Shown here: piece by piece, positions 8,229 to 15,838 of the stretch
Layout: every line of letters starts with the position of its first letter
Numbering within the stretch: the stretch's first letter is position 1
Assembly: GCA_038127535.1 (NCBI GenBank)
Contig: JAYPHU010000002.1
Location: forward strand, 130,857-194,856
Length of the DNA: 64,000 nt
From: JAYPHU01 sp038127535
GTDB taxonomy: Bacteria > Pseudomonadota > Alphaproteobacteria > Rhodospirillales > UBA2165
Direction: 5' to 3'
Notes under the pieces: model-generated
Database searches by the model: none
Seen by the model: the letters and a program-made list of their open reading frames with translations, nothing else
Told to the model about the DNA's origin: nothing
Translations under genes and position numbers: made by a program

Positions 8229-9110
8229 TTATCCAATGCGTTGTTCCAACGCAGCGTTACGCATGGATTTCTGTAGCTTCTCAAAGGCGCGCACTTCGAT
8301 CTGACGAACGCGCTCCCGCGAGATCCCGAATTTCTGGCTGAGGATTTCCAACGTCGCCGGCGAGTCCTTCAAACGGCGTTCCACCAGGATATGACGTTCC
8401 CGCTCCGTCAAGCCTTCCATGGCATGGGCCAGCAGGATACGGCGGTTGTCCAGCTCCTCGGACCTGGCCATTTGATCCTCCTGGGATACCTGGTCATCGG
8501 TCAGCCAATCCAGCCACTCGCCCTCGCCTTCCTCGCGCACAGGCGCGTTCAAGGAACTGTCGTGCTTGGCCATCCGGCGGGTCATGGAGACAGCTTCTTT
8601 TTCGGAGACATTGAGGCGCTCGGCGTTCTGGGAGACCTGTTCCGGCAGGAGATCGCCATCGTCGATCGCCTTCATTTCGTTCTTGAGCTTGCGCAGGTTG
8701 AAGAACAGTTTCTTATGGGCCGCCGTGGTGCCCATCTTCACCAGCGACCAGGAGTTCAGGATGTATCCCTGGATGGCGGCGCGGATCTACCAAATGGCGT
8801 AAAAGGCGAGGCGGAGGCCTTTGTCCGGATCAAAGCGCTTCATCGCCTGCATCATGCCGACATTGCCTTCGGAAATCAGCTCACCGACGGGCAGTCCGTA
8901 GTCGCGGTAACCCATGGCGATCTTGGCAACGAGACGCAGGTGGCTGTTGACCATCGCATGAGCAGCTTCATGGTCTTCCTTCTTGATCCAACGGTTCGCC
9001 AGGTCCACTTCTTCCTCCTGCTCCAGCATAGGGAACTTGCGGATTTTCTGCAGATACCGGGAAAGGTTCGCTTTGGGGGTCAGGGAAATGTTGATCGTTT
9101 GAACAGCCAT
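8229..9110 (-). pseudogene. rpoH: RpoH-type heat-shock sigma factor, interrupted by an in-frame amber codon
   Basis: On the minus strand one reading frame encodes a complete sigma-32-type protein (293 codons, the family's usual length), except that codon 108 (8789-8787) is TAG. The first part has region 1.2/2.1-2.3 features (LSRYLQKIRKFPMLEQEEEV, LPVGELISEGNVGMMQAM, FDPDKGLRLAFYAIW). Immediately after the stop, with no frame change, come IRAAIQGYILNSWSLVKMG, the RpoH box (KKLFFNLRKLK) and region 4 with its helix-turn-helix (ISRERVRQIEVRAFEKL). The family has WW at the junction (YAMWWIRA), so TGG has become TAG. RpoH directs RNA polymerase to heat-shock promoters. Either a second rpoH exists elsewhere in the genome, the stop is suppressed, or the base is wrong. 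The product from the GTG at 8741 would lack region 2 and be inactive. Confidence 0.9.
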
Positions 9111-9259
9111 CGCTGTGTTTCACTCCGGTGTTGTGACCCTGGGGGTCGGTTCGTCGGGGTTGTTTTTCGATGACATGATCATCAATCCGAAGACCGCTTC
9201 CGTTCAATGAATGGACTGTTTAACTGTGTAAGCGAATGTAAGAATCGAAAATTTTTGCG

Positions 9260-10222
9260 TTACAACAGCGTTTGTATGTCGGCGGGCAATTTACTCTGGA
9301 ATTGAAGCCGCTCTCCACTGGCAGGGTGGGTAAATCCGATCAGGTAAGCATGCAACGCCTGACGGCCCAATACCGCCACGCTTTCGGCAAATTCCTCGGG
9401 TGCCTTTTTCAACCGCTTGGCGTCGCCGCCGCCATAGAGCGGATCACCCACAACCGGATGGCCGCGTGACGCCAGATGGACTCTAATTTGATGGGTCCGG
9501 CCGGTCTCCAGCCGGCATTCAACGAGGGTCGCCGCCGAGCCCAATTTCCTCAGAGTTGAATAGTGGGTGATCGCTCTCTTACCCCCACGGGAGACCACGG
9601 CCATCTTCTTCCGGTTGCGGGGATTGCGCCCGATATTGCCGGTGATCGTATCCGCTTTGGGAGACGGCGTTCCCCAGACCACAGCCTGATAGGCGCGATC
9701 CAAACTATGCTCGGCAAACTGAGCGGCTAGACCTTGGTGCGCGGCGTCGTTTTTCGCCGCCACCATCAGCCCGGACGTGTATTTATCGAGCCGGTGAACG
9801 ATGCCGGGCCGCAATTCTCCGCCGATTCCGGAGAGACTCCCACCGCAATGGGCGATCAGCGCATTGACCAATGTCCGGTCCAGGTTGCCGGGCGCCGGAT
9901 GCACTACCAGGCCCGCCGGCTTGTTGATGACGATTAAATCATCATCCTCATAAACGACGTCGAGGGCGATTTTCTGACCCGCCGGCCGGGCAGGCTTGGC
10001 AGCCGGGATGCGGACAAGAATTTCATCTCCCGGTTTGACCCGGCGTGAGGGCTCGGTTAGTGTCCCGCCGCCGCCGGAAACGCAGCCGGATTCAATGAGG
10101 GTCTTTAGGCGGGATCGGGACAGACCATCCACCTGCTCGCCCAGGAATTTGTCCAGGCGGACGCCCTCGTCCCGCTCGGAAACGGTGACGGTAATTTCGC
10201 GCTCGGCCGGAGTGTCGGTCAT
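9260..10222 (-). CDS. rluD: Large-subunit rRNA pseudouridine synthase, RluD/RluC class
   Basis: A 320-residue RluA-family enzyme that isomerises uridines in 23S rRNA (helix 69 for RluD). An N-terminal S4 RNA-binding domain (about residues 20-85, VRLDKFLGEQ, SRSRLKTLIESG) precedes the catalytic domain with LIVINKPAGLVVHPA and HRLDKYTSGLMV, where Asp146 is the expected catalytic residue. The C-terminal ETGRTHQIRVHLA completes the family signature. Divergent from the 115-residue membrane-protein gene with only 21 bases between start codons. RluD and RluC are not separated with certainty from sequence alone. Confidence 0.92.
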   Translation of the reverse strand: MTDTPAEREITVTVSERDEGVRLDKFLGEQVDGLSRSRLKTLIESGCVSGGGGTLTEPSRRVKPGDEILVRIPAAKPARPAGQKIALDVVYEDDDLIVINKPAGLVVHPAPGNLDRTLVNALIAHCGGSLSGIGGELRPGIVHRLDKYTSGLMVAAKNDAAHQGLAAQFAEHSLDRAYQAVVWGTPSPKADTITGNIGRNPRNRKKMAVVSRGGKRAITHYSTLRKLGSAATLVECRLETGRTHQIRVHLASRGHPVVGDPLYGGGDAKRLKKAPEEFAESVAVLGRQALHAYLIGFTHPASGERLQFQSKLPADIQTLL

Positions 10223-10243
10223 GCGCCAGAGTGGCCCAGGAAC

Positions 10244-10591
10244 ATGCAGTCGAACAAGGGTATTATTTCTGTTGTAATCATTCTCGGCGTTATCCTCGCC
10301 GCCGGGTTCGTCGCGCTCGGTTACGGGTTCATCAAGAAGTCGTCAGACCCTGATTTTTCTTTCTTCAAACGTAACGCGCCGGAGTCATTTCGAACAAAAC
10401 GAAACATTCCAGCCAGTAAAATTAACCTCGAATTCAAACTTCCGCCGGGCGCAAAAGTCGAAAACATCATGACATCGGGCCGTCAGGTTGTCGTTCACAT
10501 CGCCAACGGGGATGGATCTGCGGGAATCCTGATCCTGGACAGTGGGTCGGGTGAGATGATTCGCCGCGTCAATTTGACGTCTGGGCCGTGA
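10244..10591 (+). CDS. Small single-span membrane protein (DUF6476-like)
   Basis: A 115-residue protein with one N-terminal membrane helix (IISVVIILGVILAAGFVALGY... about residues 7-28) and a small soluble domain of alternating strands (KVENIMTSGRQVVVHIANG, ILILDSGSGEMIRRVNL). Its size, topology and position beside rluD match the alphaproteobacterial DUF6476 family as I remember it; the function is unknown. Its stop overlaps the start of the next gene (GTGA), so the two should be translationally coupled. Confidence 0.7.
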   Translation: MQSNKGIISVVIILGVILAAGFVALGYGFIKKSSDPDFSFFKRNAPESFRTKRNIPASKINLEFKLPPGAKVENIMTSGRQVVVHIANGDGSAGILILDSGSGEMIRRVNLTSGP

Positions 10592-11016
10592 TTATCCTCT
10601 CCGGCGCCCACCTCACTTCAATAGAGCGCGCGACGGAAGCCGCTTATCCGGCCGAGGCCTGCGGTTTAATCGTAGGATTACAGGACGCGACCGGCCATTG
10701 GCATGTGGCGGAGGTGATCGAGAGCGCCAATATCCTTGCGAACGAACGTGCCGACCGGTTCGAGGTGGACCCGCAGGTGCGGATTGATACGGAGCGGCGG
10801 CTGCGCGGCAGCGATCACTCTCTCATCGGGCATTATCACTCACACCCAGATCATCCGGCGGAACCGTCAGCCACGGACCAGGCGATGGCGTATGAGCCCA
10901 ACCTCATCTGGTTGATCACGTCCGTGGCAGAGGGAAAGGCCGGCGACACCCGCGCCTTTCGCCTGACCGGCGACCAGCCGGTTATGGAGGAACTGGAACT
11001 CAGGGTGGTGAAATAG
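10588..11016 (+). CDS. JAMM/Mov34 (M67) family metallopeptidase
   Basis: A 142-residue protein made almost entirely of the JAB1/MPN domain. The zinc motif is complete: Glu23 (PAEACGL), His84 and His86 (HYHSHP), a serine and Asp97 (HPAEPSATD). Eukaryotic relatives are deubiquitinases; bacterial stand-alone forms cleave C-terminal extensions from ubiquitin-like or sulfur-carrier proteins, or hydrolyse cysteine-containing adducts. The GTG start overlaps the previous stop by four bases. No ubiquitin-like partner is adjacent, although moaD lies 43 kb away in the window. The substrate is unknown. Confidence 0.85.
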   Translation: MIILSGAHLTSIERATEAAYPAEACGLIVGLQDATGHWHVAEVIESANILANERADRFEVDPQVRIDTERRLRGSDHSLIGHYHSHPDHPAEPSATDQAMAYEPNLIWLITSVAEGKAGDTRAFRLTGDQPVMEELELRVVK

Positions 11017-11029
11017 CCATACGCGCGGC

Positions 11030-11425
11030 TTAGCGCTCAACAGGCGGTGCGAGATCAATCGCTACAATCCAATATTTTCGGGACAAGCTGTAAACATCGC
11101 TTTTTTTGACTCGAAATAGCGTGGTGATATTGCCCTTGCTGCCACGAACGACTCCGGCTTTCTGAAACACCCCTAAATGAAACGCCTCGGGAGGGAACTT
11201 TGCCCGAACCTCGATGTTTACCCTATCGGCCGATTGATCCATGGCGTCCGCCAGAGTGGGCGTTATTTTGTCGGGTCCGCTGATATATCCGTACCCATGA
11301 TAAACCACCAACAGCGCGACAATAACGCCTACGAAACGGACGTCCCGGCGATGATACCAGCGGCGCCTGCGAAACGAGGCGTCAGTTACAACGCCGGTCT
11401 CAGCTTGTGATATGGTTTCAGCCAT
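11030..11425 (-). CDS. Small single-span membrane protein, last gene of the ABC operon
   Basis: A 131-residue protein: basic N terminus (RRRRWYHRR), one membrane helix (about residues 30-49, VGVIVALLVVYHGYGYI), then a soluble domain of about 80 residues with mixed strand character. The ATG lies one base beyond the stop of the upstream permease gene, so it is probably translated from the ABC-transporter message. No family is recognised. It may be an accessory subunit of the importer or a passenger; it converges on the JAMM gene with a 13-base gap. Confidence 0.6.
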   Translation of the reverse strand: MAETISQAETGVVTDASFRRRRWYHRRDVRFVGVIVALLVVYHGYGYISGPDKITPTLADAMDQSADRVNIEVRAKFPPEAFHLGVFQKAGVVRGSKGNITTLFRVKKSDVYSLSRKYWIVAIDLAPPVER

Positions 11426-11426
11426 C

Positions 11427-12284
11427 TTAAGTCGGTTTCCAAATCAATCCCCAGCGCTCCACCGTCCATTTTTCCAATGGCGCCAGAAGATACTTATCGG
11501 TGGCCATGAAGATGATAGAAATGATGATTACGCCAAGGAAGACCTCCTCGATCTTAAATTCTTCGGCCGAGGTAAAGATCATGAAACCGAGTCCGCTGTC
11601 GCCCCCGATCATCTCTGCCGCAATGAGCGCCCGCCAGCCGAAACCCATGCTCATTCGCATTCCGGTTATGATGCTGGGCATGGCGCCGGGTAAATAGACA
11701 TGCCAGATGACATCCCATCGGCTGCCTCCCATGGTCAGTACGCTTTGCTCGTAGACCCGCGCTACGCTGCGAACCCCAAGCATCGAGTTAAAAAACATCA
11801 GCCAAAAAATGGTGTTTAGCATGATGAACAGCGTGGTCACCCAGCCGACGCCGAACCAGACGATGGCAAGAGGTATCCAGGCTATACCAGAGATGGAATT
11901 CGCGAACACACCGATAGGCTCCAAAAATTTTGAGAGAGGTCGGTTCATCCCGGCAATAATGCCAAAGGCGATCCCCAGCGGCAGCCCAACGATGGCAGCC
12001 AGAACAACCCGTCCGATGCTCGACAAGATATGATTGGACATCTGGCAGCTCGGGTGGAGGGTGATTGCACCCCACAATCCGACACAATCTTCCTGCAAAA
12101 TGACAATCGCGGACAGCACATCGCCCAAAGGCGGGATAAATACCGGCGGCAGCCACTCGAAATACGTATTCGCCTGCCACAAGGCAAACAACACGAGAAA
12201 CGGAATAGACCCTAGAACAAACTTTCGGATACGCTGCCGGCCAAACCGGCGTTGAACGGCGACGGATAGACTGGCGCTGCTCAT
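11427..12284 (-). CDS. ABC transporter permease (SsuC/TauC type), second permease
   Basis: A 285-residue BPD_transp_1 inner-membrane protein with about six spans. The EAA-type coupling loop is visible as EQSVLTMGGSRWDVIWHV followed by YLPGAMPSIITGMR. Start ATG 12284 overlaps the stop of the preceding permease gene (ATGA). It differs clearly from that permease, so the transporter is probably a heterodimer in the membrane. The family imports sulfonates, nitrate, pyrimidine precursors and aromatic acids; no substrate can be named. Confidence 0.88.
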   Translation of the reverse strand: MSSASLSVAVQRRFGRQRIRKFVLGSIPFLVLFALWQANTYFEWLPPVFIPPLGDVLSAIVILQEDCVGLWGAITLHPSCQMSNHILSSIGRVVLAAIVGLPLGIAFGIIAGMNRPLSKFLEPIGVFANSISGIAWIPLAIVWFGVGWVTTLFIMLNTIFWLMFFNSMLGVRSVARVYEQSVLTMGGSRWDVIWHVYLPGAMPSIITGMRMSMGFGWRALIAAEMIGGDSGLGFMIFTSAEEFKIEEVFLGVIIISIIFMATDKYLLAPLEKWTVERWGLIWKPT

Positions 12285-13093
12285 CGCTGTACCAGCCCCC
12301 ATCGTTCGATCGTATCTGCTTCCATGGGACGCAGGAGATAATGATCCAACAGGATCCAGGAGAATCCGATGATGACCATTCCGAGAATCACCTCGGCCGT
12401 CCGGTCGGCATCCTGACCGGTGAAGATCATCCATCCCAACCCTTCGCGGCCGGCCAACATCTCTCCCGCAATCACGGCCCGCCAGGCGAAACCGATTGAA
12501 AGCCGGGAACCGGTGGCGATATGTGGCATTGCGCCGGGAAACAAGACGTCCTTGATAATTTGATAACGGCTCGCCCCCAAGGTGCGTGCAGCATTGATGT
12601 AGCGGACCGGAATCTCCCGGACTCCAGAAAGTACGTTGAACGCGATCGGAAAGAACGCTGTGTAAAGGATGACCGCAAAGATGGTCTTTTCGCTATTCCC
12701 CCACCAAACCACCACGATTGGAAATATGGCGATACCGGAGACCGACTGAAAGAAATTCATGATCGGATGAAACATGTCGGCAATTGTCCGGTTAATACCC
12801 AACAACAAGCCGAACGGTATGCCGATCATCAGCCCAATGGTGCTTCCGACAATCAGCCGCATAATGGTGTCGCCGAAATAGCTCGGCAGCAATCCCTTGT
12901 AGAGCATATCCACCGATGACAAAGCGACGGCGATAGGCGATGGCAGATATCGGCCGGGATTGTCGATCCAGGCTGACGTCAGTGACCAAATGACGTAAAC
13001 CCCGATCACCAGAATCACTAGGTTCATGGCGTCAATTTGCAGAAGCTTATGCAGCCGCCAACCCAGGCTGGGACCTTCATTCCTCGACGGCAA
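12281..13093 (-). CDS. ABC transporter permease (SsuC/TauC type), first permease
   Basis: A 270-residue permease with about six membrane helices and the coupling-loop signature INAARTLGASRYQIIKDV followed by FPGAMPHIATGSR. The frame overlaps the end of the ATPase gene by 17 bases if the TTG at 13093 is used; an ATG at 13027 (MNLVIL) directly before the first helix is an alternative, so the start is uncertain. It lies between the ATPase and the second permease in one minus-strand operon: binding protein, ATPase, permease, permease, small membrane protein. Confidence 0.87.
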   Translation of the reverse strand: MPSRNEGPSLGWRLHKLLQIDAMNLVILVIGVYVIWSLTSAWIDNPGRYLPSPIAVALSSVDMLYKGLLPSYFGDTIMRLIVGSTIGLMIGIPFGLLLGINRTIADMFHPIMNFFQSVSGIAIFPIVVVWWGNSEKTIFAVILYTAFFPIAFNVLSGVREIPVRYINAARTLGASRYQIIKDVLFPGAMPHIATGSRLSIGFAWRAVIAGEMLAGREGLGWMIFTGQDADRTAEVILGMVIIGFSWILLDHYLLRPMEADTIERWGLVQR

Positions 13094-13877
13094 CGGACAC
13101 CTCCTCGCGGACGGATTTCAGGATGTGATCACGCGCCGCTATAAATTCTGCATCATTGTTCATATCCGACCAGATGCGCCGCTCCCGGGGAATGTTGATA
13201 TCGACAATTTCTTTGAGCCGGCCGGGACGGGCGGAAAACACAAAACACCGATCCCCTAAGAAGGCAGCCTCTTCGACTGAATGAGTGATGAATAGAATCG
13301 TCTTCTTAGTCGCCAAGGCAATCCGATTAAGTTCTTCCTGCAGGGTAATACGGGTCTGCGCATCAACCGCGGCAAATGGTTCGTCCATGAGCATAACGAC
13401 GGGATCAGCACAGAGAGTCCGCGCCACCTGGCAACGCTGCTTCATGCCACCGGAAAGTTCGTGCGGATATTTGTCTTCGAAACCGGTGAGTCCAACCAGA
13501 TCGACAAATTCTTGCACCCTGGCGTCGCGTTCAGCCACCGGTAGTTTCCGGATTTCGAGGCCATGCCCGATATTGCGCGAGACAGTACGCCACGGCAGGA
13601 TCGCGTGCTCCTGAAAGACTACACCCCGGTCCGGCCCCGGCCCGTGAATGACATTGCCATCGACTGTCACCTCACCCACCGAATAAGGCAGAAGTCCCGC
13701 CAATATATTCAGCAAGGTCGATTTGCCACAGCCGCTAGGCCCCACCACGGAGACCAGTTCGCCTTCATAAAGCTCTAAGTTAATGTCTTCGAGGGCGTGT
13801 ACGGATTCGCCCGTGTATTCGTCGGGGTAATGATGACTCAGACCCCGAACGACAAGTTTTGTCGCTAAGTTATTCAT
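13077..13877 (-). CDS. ABC transporter ATP-binding protein (SsuB/TauB/NrtD type)
   Basis: A 266-residue ATPase that powers the importer at the cytoplasmic face. Walker A is GPSGCGKST, the Q-loop region is VVFQEHAILPW, the signature is LSGGMKQR and Walker B is VVMLMDEPFAAVD, followed by the switch His in LFITHSVEEA. The ATG at 13877 (MNNLATKL) has an AGGA ribosome site; eleven upstream in-frame codons are not needed. It follows the binding-protein gene by 91 bases and overlaps the permease gene. Confidence 0.93.
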   Translation of the reverse strand: MNNLATKLVVRGLSHHYPDEYTGESVHALEDINLELYEGELVSVVGPSGCGKSTLLNILAGLLPYSVGEVTVDGNVIHGPGPDRGVVFQEHAILPWRTVSRNIGHGLEIRKLPVAERDARVQEFVDLVGLTGFEDKYPHELSGGMKQRCQVARTLCADPVVMLMDEPFAAVDAQTRITLQEELNRIALATKKTILFITHSVEEAAFLGDRCFVFSARPGRLKEIVDINIPRERRIWSDMNNDAEFIAARDHILKSVREEVSVAVEE

Positions 13878-13968
13878 AATGTCCTGACCACTCGATGATC
13901 GTATCAAGTTGGCGGCGACGGACGGTCAAAAACCGTCCGCCGCATCGCCAATATCGTCCAACCAACGA

Positions 13969-14982
13969 TTACTTCATGTCAGCAAACCACTCTGGATGGC
14001 GTTTGATCGTGCTGTTGATGAAAGACGTATCTAGATACTTCGCCGGATCATAGGGCCGCTTCATCTTCTTTTGTGCGATCAACTGCTTGACCGAGGCTTT
14101 GAACGCTTCCGCCGTGCCGCCGCCGATCCGCGCGTCATAGACAACGTGCTTGATGGTGCGCTTCACCAGATCGGCGTTCATGCCGCGCACAAAGCGGGAA
14201 CCAATTTGCGCAACCTCGTCTGCGTTCTTTGGATCACGCAGGAAGTGCGCCGCCTCCGCCATGGCGTCGACAAAGGCCTGAGTTCGCTTGCGGTCACCAT
14301 AAACTTTATCCGGTTGACCGTGCATACCCGCACAGAAGCAAACATAACCACCGCCGCGAACCACCAAATTCGATCCTTTGACTTTGTCCAATGCACGGGT
14401 CACGTTTGGTTCCCACGCGACGACGGCTTCGACACCACCGGATTCCAGCGTGGACACATGGCTCGGCGGACGGACGTTGATCCGCTTGATGTCGTTCTTG
14501 GACATGCCGGCGCGCTTCAGCAACTCCTGCAGGTAGAGATCGCCCGTGGTGCCGAACGCCACGCCAACCGTCTTGCCCTTGAGATCGGCAATCGATTTGA
14601 TGCCGGTCCCTGGCCGGGCGATAATACCCACGTTGTTATCGCTGGTGGGGGAACTGAAGTGCCCACCCAGATAGCCGACCACGCCGCGCAATTTGATGCC
14701 TTTCTCCAGGGCGACCGGCAAATTGGTAAAAGCCGCAGGGGCGAAATCGATTTCCCCGGCCCGCAGTGACTTGGTCAGCGCGGCCCCGGTATTCCGGACA
14801 ACGACCTTGGCGTTCAATCCGTGTTTGGCAAAAAAGCCCTTATCTTGGGCGACAAACACTATCATGCCGCCAACGTTGCTGGCGGCGCCGACTTTCAGTT
14901 CTTGTGCATCTGCATTGGTTGCAGCCGTTAACGCCGGCAGCATGGCCAAACCAGCGATCAAGATTTTAGAAATTCTGAACAT
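13969..14982 (-). CDS. ABC transporter periplasmic substrate-binding protein (NMT1/SsuA-like)
   Basis: A 337-residue protein with a Sec signal peptide (ISKILIAGLAMLPALTAATN, probable cleavage after ADA). The mature part has the NMT1/THI5-like layout: FVAQDKGFFAKHGLNAKVV, then LRAGEIDFAPAAFTNLP, SIADLKGKTVGVAFGTTGD and VEAVVAWEPNVTRAL. Such proteins deliver sulfonates, nitrate, riboflavin/thiamine precursors or aromatic acids. ATG 14982 has a strong AGGAGGT site. It is the first gene of the importer operon and is divergent from an HxlR regulator. Confidence 0.9.
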   Translation of the reverse strand: MFRISKILIAGLAMLPALTAATNADAQELKVGAASNVGGMIVFVAQDKGFFAKHGLNAKVVVRNTGAALTKSLRAGEIDFAPAAFTNLPVALEKGIKLRGVVGYLGGHFSSPTSDNNVGIIARPGTGIKSIADLKGKTVGVAFGTTGDLYLQELLKRAGMSKNDIKRINVRPPSHVSTLESGGVEAVVAWEPNVTRALDKVKGSNLVVRGGGYVCFCAGMHGQPDKVYGDRKRTQAFVDAMAEAAHFLRDPKNADEVAQIGSRFVRGMNADLVKRTIKHVVYDARIGGGTAEAFKASVKQLIAQKKMKRPYDPAKYLDTSFINSTIKRHPEWFADMK

Positions 14983-15330
14983 CAAATTACCTCCTATTTT
15001 GTGTGTTCAAGACCGTCCTTCATTGTTTCGGGGCTTTGCAAATTAAGGCCACAAATGACCAATCGCCCTCTTTTTGGTTTCCGGCCGCCAAAAGCTTGCC
15101 GGTGAGGCCTCAAAAGAGACCCGGTATCATCAGGAAATGAAGGGCTACCCTAGATCACGCGCCCCAGCTTTTCCCGTAACAATTATGTGACCCGAATGGA
15201 AATATCGTTGAAAGCATCCTTTATGTGGCTTGATCGGTCTACAGAAAATATGTGTTGTAATGAACTATTCAGTAACTTATGCGATGAATCGTATTTAATT
15301 AACCTAATCCGAAAATTAAGCTTCACAGCC
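14983..15330. other. 348-base divergent promoter region
   Basis: This is the space between the importer's binding-protein gene (minus strand) and the HxlR regulator (plus strand). The right half (15,190-15,310) is AT-rich compared with the surroundings. The HxlR frame stays open back to 15,187 and would add 48 poorly conserved residues. I see no repeat element and no structured RNA. Confidence 0.5.
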
Positions 15331-15747
15331 ATGCCTCAAGCCGAATCTTACACCCCCAGATACGTCAATCTTCCCGCCGACGAAATTAAGGCGTTGGAGG
15401 ACTCTCGCCCGTTCCAGAAAGTGCTGGTGCGTCTATCCAACAAATGGAACGTGATGGTCGTTCGCCGGTTAAGCGGCCGCACCATGCGTCCGTCGGAGCT
15501 GAAACGGGAGATCGGCAATATCTCGGCAAAGGTGCTGACCCAGACATTACGGGAACTGGAAAGCTATGGGCTGGTGACCCGCAAGGTCTATCCGGTCATT
15601 CCGCCCAAGGTCGAATATACGCTAACGGAAATGGGCGACAGTCTGGTAATCGCCCTGGATGCGCTTCGGGATTGGGCCATGGACAATAACGCCGCCGTCG
15701 AGGCCGCGATGGAGACGTTCAAAGAGGAAACCGCCGGGAACGGATAG
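15331..15747 (+). CDS. HxlR-family winged-helix transcription regulator
   Basis: A 138-residue regulator (186 if the open frame from 15,187 is used). The HxlR pattern is clear: KWNVMVVRRLSGRTMRPSEL, then REIGNISAKVLTQTLRELES and YGLVTRKVYPVIPPKVEY with TEMGDSL at the wing and after. These proteins bind DNA as dimers and often control adjacent oxidoreductase or catabolic genes. The compact form from ATG 15,331 fits the family length. It lies between the ABC importer (divergent) and a Gfo/Idh/MocA dehydrogenase 91 bases downstream, and could control either. Confidence 0.88.
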   Translation: MPQAESYTPRYVNLPADEIKALEDSRPFQKVLVRLSNKWNVMVVRRLSGRTMRPSELKREIGNISAKVLTQTLRELESYGLVTRKVYPVIPPKVEYTLTEMGDSLVIALDALRDWAMDNNAAVEAAMETFKEETAGNG

Positions 15748-15838
15748 GTGCCCACGGCTTTACCCAGCCAATGATTCCCGATAGAAACAGCGGCCTTTCG
15801 CAACGAATTTTGACACCATCTGAAAGGAGAGATTTTCC

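Noticed and set aside
8229..8741. Separate 170-residue protein from GTG 8741
   Set aside because: It is the C-terminal part of the interrupted rpoH frame, not an independent gene; region 2 is missing.
573..8789. Genome-wide reassignment of UAG to a sense codon
   Set aside because: Many intact genes here end with TAG at the correct place, and the two interrupted positions would need different amino acids.
8391..9173. 260-codon plus-strand open frame over the sigma-factor gene
   Set aside because: It is the antisense shadow of rpoH. The minus-strand frame carries unmistakable sigma-factor motifs.
15187..15330. 48-residue N-terminal extension of the HxlR regulator
   Set aside because: Rich in Cys, Met and Asn and AT-biased, unlike the family; the ATG at 15331 gives the normal length.
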